DNA of 64,000 bases, from contig OY759265.1 of NCBI GenBank assembly GCA_963662155.1, forward strand, positions 10,940,193 through 11,004,192, in the 5' to 3' direction. Of this stretch, positions 27,701 through 37,632 are shown piece by piece (position 1 is the stretch's first letter; every line of letters starts with the position of its first letter). This DNA comes from Lamellibrachia columna (lineage: Eukaryota > Annelida > Polychaeta > Sabellida > Siboglinidae). The translations under genes and the position numbers were made by a program. The notes below the pieces were generated by a model. That model had not been told where the DNA came from. It saw only the letters and a list, made by a program, of their open reading frames with translations, and did no database searches.

Positions 27701-30700
27701 TCCTTATAAATTTTCTTTAAATTCCTTTTTTTCCGAGGGTGGTATAATGACTGAGATTACCTTATTTTGTGTGCATCAAGCTTGGCAATAAATGCATTTG
27801 AATGTTGAACATTTAAATGCACATTCACAAGCAGCCTTCACATTTACTGTGCATTTGCATTTGGATGTATATCTAAACATTTACATTTGGATGTATATAA
27901 AAATATTTGCATTGGGTGTATATCTAAACATTTACATTTTGATGTTTATCTAAACATTTACGTTTGGATGTATATCTAAACATTTATATTTCGATTTTTA
28001 TCTCAACATTTACATTTGGATGTATATCTAAACATTTACATTTGGATGTATATTTAAATACTTGCATTTGAATGCAACCTCCAAACATTTGATTTTTTTA
28101 ATGCAGATATAATTGTTGGAATAATAACACTCAGAAGTGTTATAGTATGGCTTAATAAGCCTCATATGTTGTACTATGCATAGTTGTTTGATTCTAATTC
28201 ACAATGAATAAAATCTACATTTACAATATTTGAGATTCATTCAAATATATTTACAAATGTATAACCAAAACATTTATATTTTGAATGTGACCTCAGAACA
28301 TTTACAATTAAATGAGATTCTGGAAAATGGCATTTACATTTTAATAAAGTAAAATATTTGCATTTAAATGCACTGGTACGCATTTGTTAACAAGCCTGGT
28401 GAGCATGTCTCTTAATGTCAAGAGGAATACCAGGGTTGCATGCAAGTGGGGTATTTTACCAAGTCACAGCCTTGCTTGCTTGTTTATGTCGAGCGAGCTC
28501 CTTGAATCACAATGGGCGTCCGTGTTTTTCTGTCTGTTTAATAAGTTGACCTTTGTAGACATCATATGTAGTGATCACGGCAGCCAAATTATAGCCAGGT
28601 TTAAAGGGGAACTGAAGCAATTTTGTGTTATGCCGTATATTTAAATATATATTATCAAACTATGCATTAATGGTGACAGATACCTGCTAATTTTTGAGAT
28701 AAACTGAAAAACTGATTTTGTTCGAGACAAAAATCGACAAAATGCATCACTGCGTATCGCCATCTTGTTGTCGAAACGAGTGGTTTGAGTCGCGTATATC
28801 TAATCAATGTAAATTTTCGATTTTTTGCGATTTATTTCGTAAATAGGCATTCTGGAGCGAAAAAAAAGATATGGGTCTCTGTTATATATACAAGTGTTTA
28901 CACACGTGAACAAAATAACGGTTTTGTTCGTTCCAAATAAAAAAAGTTAAAGAAATTACAACAAAACACGCTAAAAATCGTGGAAAACGACACACTTCTC
29001 GAACGCACGAGACGCTAACCAACGAGAATATGCGATAACGTAATACCGGAACTATTTTTTATTTGTTGACAAGATAGATGCATCGCTTGTGACAGTTTTA
29101 CCAGATCTGCTACTAGCGATTAGTGGTTTACTGAACTTCAGTAATAGTTGTCTATCTTTGGAGAAATGTAAACCACAGACGAAGAGTCTACTTCGACAGG
29201 CCACACGGAAACAACAGTTGACAGTCGTAAAGTGTCACCGAGTGTGCGAGTCACGCTCCAGACTCCAGGTCGGCTTCGCTTTTGTTGACGTTGGATTCAG
29301 GAAAAATTACAACAGCGCTTTGACTGTCAGCGATTCCTGACTAGGTAATGTGATGTGGTGAACCTGTGGAAATTGCGTCCCGATGTCTGCGCACGTTTAC
29401 GTTGAGTCATCATGCTGCGCCGAGGAAGCTACCATGCCTAGGGCTAGGCTATGGCTATGCAGCACCGTGTGCCCGACCGCGTTGGTGCTTGCATCACCGT
29501 ACGAAGGCGAAGACGATGATTTTGTAGTGATATGCACAAACAGAGCAGTGCTAGATGTTGGTCTGCTGTCATTGCATGATTTGCGTGCCGACTCATTGAT
29601 TCGTGGGCAGGTCAGTAATTCAATTGTTATCGAATCATTGCCATTTTAATAATCATATTTTTTCTGCATATTTCTTTTACCTAGCCCGAGGGCGAGGTCC
29701 GAACTACAATGGCAATGCAAGCAGGCTTTTTTCTTTATTTTGTATCTAATCTAATGAAGTGTACCGTGACTGTATTTTAATATTGTGTTTGATTTTGTGT
29801 TGAATAACATTGATGACAATAATAACATGAGGGTTTATTTAATTCATTATGTGAATATATATATATTCTTAAATGTTAGTTACCGTAATCATGATTGTAA
29901 TAATGATTGTAATCATGACTACATTAGCAATTGTGATTGCAATAATTACTGTAATCATGATTACATTAATATTCGTACTTGTAATCACCCCTCTCTGTAG
30001 CACACCACAACACCTTGTTGTTTGGTGCAATGTAATAATTTAAATAACAATAATTAACTACTGACAGTATGTAATGTTCACAGTTTTGCAACTATTATGG
30101 TAATTATGGAATTAGTGCTATCAACTAACCCTGACAAATTATATTTCAGGCTCAGGAAAGGCAAGACAAGTAATCCCATCCTGCGATGTGGGAAGGATCT
30201 GTGATGTCTATTCTGAACCGAATTGAATTGATGGAAAGTTTAGCTATGGAGATTGGCCTGACACAGGTGAGTGTACTAATAGTCTGTTATAGACAAATTG
30301 TGAGGCACCCACAGTATGCAGCAGGTCGAAAAACAACCTGGAAAACTACAAAAATTCCCACTAAAATATTAATAACTGAATGATGTGAATGCCTTCTTAT
30401 CTATATCCCATTTCTGTCAACAAAAATGTTACCTGCAGCATCTTGCATGTCACTACACACAATTTCATTTATATTGAGACCAACATAAAATATATCAAAC
30501 GTTTATTCACATAGTAAAACAATTACCAAAGAAATAAGGCTAACTAGAACGATTGAAACCAAGACTAAACATTGACCTAAAACAGTGACCACCGGGAAAT
30601 ACAACCTGGAACATGGATATCACAGTTACACACATCATTATTATGCCACAACATATCAAATATACTGGTAGTTTAGCTTAGGAAATAATTAATCTTTATA

Positions 30701-32344
30701 AAGCCAAGGCATTTTAACTGTTTCACCATCATCATCTGTACCAATGGCAATAGACTACTTGTTTTGATTGGACAGTAAATGTACACCAATCATGTGTAAC
30801 AATATTACTTGTTCTGACTGACAGTAAATGTACACCAATCATGCATACCAATACACTATTTGTTCCTACCAACAGTAAATGTACACCAATGTTCTCATTC
30901 TGGAATCTGCACCATTTCACTACTTCTTCTGACAGTAAATGTACACCAATCATGTGTATCCAATATACTACTTCTTCTGACTGAATCTACTACTTGTTCC
31001 TACTGACAGCAAATGTAAACCAAGCGTCTCATTCTCTACCAAATACACTACTTGTACTGACAGTAAATGTAACCAATCATATGTATCAATACACTACTTG
31101 TTCTGACTGATAGTACTTGCACACCAACCATCTGTTCCAATACACTACTGGCAGTAAATATACACCAATACACTACTTATTCTGACTGATAGTACATGTA
31201 CACCTAACATATTCAATTCACCTTTCACTCATCCAGGGGTAGAAATCAGCACACTTTCCTCTGACAGACACCCCAGTATCCGAAAGACCTTGGCTGATAG
31301 ATCAGACATGAGTACAACCTGTGTCACAGTTTATGGCTGTTTGGTGTGTGGCAGGTGCAGAAAAGTGACATAAGTTTTTCTCACGAATGACAAACTTCTT
31401 CTCTTTCTCATAGGTGTCGGAGCTGCTTGAGTCACCCTCGGTTATGTCGCTGTTATCACATAGTGTGCATCATCTGCACCAATGTCTTTATTCTCACTGA
31501 ATCTGATGGAAGCTTCACATAGGAGTAGTCATGATCAACGTTCATTGGTGCAATAATGTCATCCATGACTACAGCAGCATTCGCGAAGTGTCGCACTTGA
31601 AATATCGTTACTGGATCGATTTGCATCAGTTGTATGTGGTGCCACAGCAGTAGTAGCAGTGATGGCACTAAGTAGTAGCAGTGATGGCACTAAAGGTGAC
31701 ATCCGTAATGTAAAGATTGACGGCATCACCCGTAGCGCTGGACGCTTCAAAACTAGTACCTGTACTTGTACGAACCAATGGTGAATCCTTCATCTGAAAA
31801 GATTACACATACAGTGACTTGAACATTTTACAAAATTAATTTTTTGCATAATAAAAATTAATCACAATGTGAGAAACTTTCTGTTGTATATATTATTTTT
31901 AGAATATAAGAATGCCAGTGTCATATAGAATATATAAAGTAATCAACCACAGGGAAAAGCATTTTCCCTATGGAGCCATGTTAATTCAACCAATGGGTCT
32001 TTCACTGATCTCTTAATGTTTTTAATGAATCTGTTTGGTTAGTTTGACAAATGCCACTGGTAACATAACCAAACGCATGTAACCAAAATTGTAGCATCCT
32101 AGCTCCAAAGTGTATTATATTATCTAATCAACATTGCACTGTTTTCAATGGGCCAGGGAGGTCAAAATTCTATAGCAAAATATGGACCCATAGGTATACT
32201 TTCTATGGGGTTACTTATTTTATATCTGACACTCGATTTAGATAACATAATGCATGAATATTGTTATTGGACCAAATGCAGATCTATGCTTGTGACATCT
32301 TTACCTTATAAATGCTGCACGCACACACACATACCTGCCCACAC

Positions 32345-32396
<52 letters not shown>

Positions 32397-34518
32397 GTAA
32401 ATATATATATAATTATTAGGTATTATACTGAAAGCATCTGCTAGATAGTATGGTGCATGGACAAAAGCCCCTCCCGACAAAAGCCCCACAGACAAGCTTG
32501 TTTCAATTCAATTATACTATTCATGACTGTTGCTGTAGTACACAGAGACAAGATATTGTCATGAATATACTTCAGGCATGTGGTCAATTCCATTCCAGAA
32601 TTGGAACTGACCCTCAATTCCAGTTCCGGAATTGGAATCGACTTCAAAAATGTTTTTTTAATTGGAATTTATTTTTTTCAAAATTTATTTTTTGGGAATT
32701 GGAATTGATTTTGTTGGAATTATTGACTTGATACTGTTAATATTTACCCTTATATTTACTTATATTACTTTTAAAATCATATTTGTCTGCTATTAGCATG
32801 TCACCCTGAATCTGGTAACAGCCAGGAAGTTGTCAACATTACAGCATAGACACTGTCTACTCTGGTATTGAAACATTGTGACCAAGAACAATATAATCAA
32901 GCATTTGCATCAAAAAGAAATACTAAGTTACTGTAACAGACAGTAAAACCAAAATCAGACCATTCAGGCCTCATTTTCTTTCTCAGTGTACAAGGTTTAT
33001 TTACAGAGATTGCCAATTAAGGGCACCTGTCTGCTCATTCCCTTTGTGTGAGAGAGGAAGCCTGCCCCACTTGAATGCAGCCTCTTTTTTATCCAAGCCT
33101 AATGTTCAGCCCACAAGTTTCCAATACTACACATGTCACTGGTCACCTGTACAATGCTGTTACATGTGGCTGTAGGGTTTGCCCTTTGTAGTAATTAAAA
33201 ATGTCCCCATGGAGAATACATGTTGGAGATTAGGATGTTGAAGACTCAAACTTTCCAGTAAATTTGATGAAATATCAATGATACCACAACTGAGAGCAAT
33301 ATAAATCTGCCTCCTAGTATATTTGCTCCCCCCCAGGACATCTGCCCCTTTTTTCTATGATAGTTGACAAGTGAAAATCAGTTTGCAGTTTTATCATTAT
33401 TACTACAATAACATAACATTCAATGACAAGTCGAAGTCACTTTAGCCTAATGCAATGGCCTATCCCCTGGAGTGTGTATGAGATGATCTTGTTACCAGTT
33501 GTCTTCCAGGTATCATTGATAGTCAGATCAGTGGTGGAAGATGGATTCTTTGGGTGATGCTTCCACAAACTGGTGGACAGCAACGAGTCAGAGATCAGCT
33601 GGTTTGGAGTGCCCCTGGTATTAGCTGCCTTAGTTTTCAGGTCCTGACGGACCTTGGCAGCTTCTATCTGTGCCGTGTCACCATCATGGTTGCAGGCAGT
33701 CTTGTTGATCACATTCTGGATCTGGAGATCAGATCAGTGACCACAGCACCCTTGCATGATTAGGATCGATGCTGGCTTCACTCCCATTGAAGAGTAATCT
33801 TGTTGGTCCCCCTTCTTGGTGTAGGAATGACACTCAAAACATAGCTTCTGACCTCCTCAGATGCTAGTAGTAATTTCCATGATGAAGTTTATAAGTGTTT
33901 TCTGACAACTCTGGCTTGTGCATCCAGTTTTATAGAAAAATGGAGTCACTCCAACTCTCCATGGTAAATGCAATTCAAAAGAAACCTTGTTGAGATGGCT
34001 TCTTTCAAATATCCTCAATTGTCCTAACATGTCCTGGTCCTAATGTCACTGACTTCTTCCACAATTGCAATAAAGATAATCCTTTGATTACAGGATCATC
34101 TCCAACTACATAAAGTAATTTACTTGGCTGATCTGGCACAAAGAACATTAATTGCAATTAGGGTAATATATATCTTGAATTCATGTTCAGAAATAAAAAA
34201 AATAAGTTAAAAAAACATTTCTTAAAAAACTTACAAATAATCCAGAAGCTACGGACAGGGGGCAAATGTCCAGATTTTGAATAAGGCAAGGGGCTAATGT
34301 TTGGGGGGCAAGTGACAAAGGGGCAAATGTCCGGGAGGGGGGCAAATGACCTGGACCCAATATAAACAGGGGAAACTGTTCAAAACTCAGATTAATGACC
34401 CAACTGTCCAGGGCTGTCCAAAATGTCTGGTTTTGTTAGCAAAAATCCAGGAGAGGTGTTGCAGCAGAGAGTACATATGAAATTGGTGGATGCCATTTTA
34501 AAGTTTTTTATGGCAAAC

Positions 34519-34561
<43 letters not shown>

Positions 34562-37548
34562 ATGTGTATGTGTGCATTTAACGAACAATAATTTTTTAAT
34601 CATATCTAATTAAATATGATTGTGCACACGTGACAAATAAAACTGTGTTCAAACGAATTGGATTTGAATTTTTCTTTAGCCTAGGATTTTAACAGTTGGA
34701 ATTGATTTTTTGCAAGGCGGAATTAGAACTGATTTTTTGGAATTGACAAAACAGAATTGACCCCATGCCTGATATACTTCCTTCATATGTATAGCTTGTA
34801 CTAATACTATTGTGGGTTGCCGACAGTTGCCCCCTCCCCCACGATATTCATTACAGTGTTATCAGTCGTGTTAGAATAAAATGTAATTAATACATCTCTT
34901 TATGAACTTCCGGTTATTACATGTGGGGTTTAATCTGATCAATAAAGCAAATTCATTTTATATAATTTTGCCTTATTGTCAAGTCACAAGAATTCAGACA
35001 GAAATTGTAAAGTGTCATTATAGAAAGCAGACATGTAATCTGACAGTGTTCAACTGGGTAGATGACGATGCCTTAGTTTCCTTTCCAGCTAGACATTGCA
35101 TGGGTGAAATGCATTTTACTTAAATATTTAAATACTTTATAAAAAAAAATTTGTAACTGCATTTGCACTTAATCACAATGAAAGTATTTGTATATTTAAA
35201 TATTTCCATAAAGAATTTGAAATGTAAACAGCAACAGTAGGCTTCTGTTGCACTATAGTCTATACTGTCTTTTCGTCGTGTTTCTCCCATGCATCTAACC
35301 CCCCCAGGCTTAGCCTTACGCTTGCCGCTTGCTCTCTAGGCATTTAGAACACAGGAGTATGAGACTTAATTATTATGACTGTCAATAAATAATATAAAAT
35401 TATTTTCTTGAATAATTTTGCCTAGTACATACGCCATGGCCCATGTTACAAGGCTGCAGTATATCCTGTAGCACTTACTGAGTTATTGTTATTGTTTTGA
35501 GTACGGCCACGTATTGACGGTACATCTGATCACGTCGAAAATAAATCGGCGGATTGGAAAACACTCGTAATTATATCAAACTATTAACACTTACTCGCAC
35601 TTTATTGTATTCATACATTTCGATTTACTGTGGGTCATATATATGCTGACGTTGAAGCACAGCTGTGCTTATTGGGGTGGAACTATATTGTAATCGTAGT
35701 GATAAGTCACAATGGTAACGGTAATCCAATTTACTAACCTGGTTTCGGCTCGTCGCTTCCTACGCATCGCTCTGCCCTCTGATATCTGACGTTTCCTTGT
35801 CGCAGAATAGTCTGTAGATGCATGGTCATATGCGGAAAAAAAGATCTAAGATGGAACGGTGTCTTTGACCAAGAATGACATCTTGATGCTCACCGTCTGT
35901 CCATGCTCATCACATACGTCTTTTGTCTTGTAATCTGCATCGGAAAAGTGGTCACTCGCAGAGCCTGCGGCTGGCGGACACGGCAATTTCCGCATTTGCA
36001 ACCACCTTTTCCGCTGCAAATTCTTCCTCGAAAGTCGATCAAAAGTTTTTTCCTTGCATTTGTAGTACTAGTTGATATATCCAGGAGCCATCCAGTGCAC
36101 ACCAGGTTTCTTTTTATTCGATTTTCCATGCGTTTCGGCCGTTTTTCCGAGAGGTTTTTACTGTGTGAACGCGGTGCGAGGAGCTCGTACTCAAACCACT
36201 CTGCCGCTGAGCCCCCCGCAGAGCAATATGGCGCCGCCCAGCGAAGATAATGGCAAAGTTTAAAAGGATATTACAAAATTACCGTGGCGTTGCGCCCATC
36301 ATATAAGGGTGATATATACTGTAAATGGTATGTTATTATGTTTGGGCTATGGTTGTTCGAGTGCTTCACCCCCCCTTTAAAGGCACAAAGTATGATAGCT
36401 TTTAATGTAAAATCATGTTTCAAACTAAATTTGAATGAATCGGGACGAATTATTTATTACTTCCAATTGTGCATACAGCGTTGAAATATGCTTGGTTTAT
36501 AAATTAAATTTTTGTGGTGATTGTTGTCCCACGACTCCGCCATATGCTGTTTATATAACCTGGTCCGCCCTGATCCGCCTTTTAAGCTGCCCCTGCTGAA
36601 AGACAAGGTCGACATTCATTAACAGATGAGAGTCAAATTATATTTTTTATTGTGGTTCATTAAAGACATTTGGTGGTCATGAAGTTAAGACTTGATATAG
36701 TCTACACTATATAACATGATTTTATGACGAATAGATCAGACATTCACCTTTAAGATATTGTATAGAGGTGGTTCTTTTACCACCCAGAATTGTTCTTAGT
36801 GGGTGTGGCTGTGTGTGTAAGTGGCTATCATGTGTACGCCAAACGCACTGTGTTACCATTTTTTACGCACGGATGCCTGTATTACGACAACAGGTTAGGA
36901 TTTTTATATGCTTTACTATTTTAAACCGTTGTAATGATCATGCGCCAAGATACAGCAACTTTTAGTTTTTTAACTTGTAATTTGTACCTATCGTATCTAT
37001 AAGTGGTAAAATGGTGGTATTGGCTTGAAGTATTTTGGCACTGATGGGTCTTTCCCTGGTTTCAGGAGTGCCACAACATGGGCTAGCCACCACATATTTT
37101 GTATTGAATATGTAAAGTACAGTACAGTGGCTGTTGCTATAGTGTATAACATGATATGTATGTGTGCGTGCGTGCAGGCGGGTTGCATGTGTGCGTGCGT
37201 GCATGCATGTGTATGTTTGTTAATCATTCCACGATTAATAAGGCTGCAATAAAGTGTCTATCATGATAGCCTGCAGTAACATTATACAAAGTGCATGCAA
37301 TTTGTAGTTGTTTTTTTCCTCAGAATGGCAATTTTGAGCCACCATATTCATGCCAAAATAACATCAATATGCCCTTAGAATGCACCAACTATAACTATAA
37401 CCATATTTCAATTATGCATGCCCCCAGCCCGAAATTTAGGGGGTGCACTGGCATATTTATGGGGGCAGGGGGTGGTCACCCCAATGGTGGTAGCTGTGAA
37501 CAGGTTCACAGATTTGCACCCCCCCCCCCGATGGCAATGCCAGAGCCT

Positions 37549-37632
<84 letters not shown>

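Larger units (their letters stand above)
25058..28604. other. CTNS intron 7, 5' part
   Basis: No exon is seen. 26215-26300 carries repeated CTCCCGG/TCCCGGAT motifs near CCTGACAACCCTCCCGGA, possibly a transposon end that I could not pair. Confidence 0.45.
32573..34771. mobile_element. hAT-like element with 8-bp target duplication
   Basis: Ends CAGGCATG...CATGCCTG are flanked by identical ATATACTT (32565-32572, 34772-34779). GGTCAATTC and GGAATTGA motifs crowd both ends. No hAT transposase is seen. A second transposon with MULE features lies inside. Confidence 0.88.
28605..36376. mobile_element. Kolobok-like DNA transposon (TTAA-flanked), in CTNS intron 7
   Basis: Left end TTAA/AGGGGAACTGAAGCA and right end TGCTTCACCCCCCCT/TTAA form an inverted pair with a TTAA duplication, as in Kolobok elements. 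Similarity continues about 150-170 bp inward at patches such as GTGGTTTGAGT (28779) against ACTCAAACCAC (36190). The inside holds P2X7-type zinc-domain coding remnants on the plus strand, an inserted hAT-like element (32573-34771) and microsatellites. No complete transposase was found. The end pairing is imperfect, so two separate elements remain possible. Confidence 0.55.

Noticed and set aside
29383..30265. A real P2X7 receptor gene
   Set aside because: No channel exons, a phase mismatch and internal stops; it is a remnant within a transposon.
35903..36263. Open frames of 63-115 codons near 36 kb as host genes
   Set aside because: Overlapping frames in all phases inside a transposon end; no family match beyond a CKCGNC motif.
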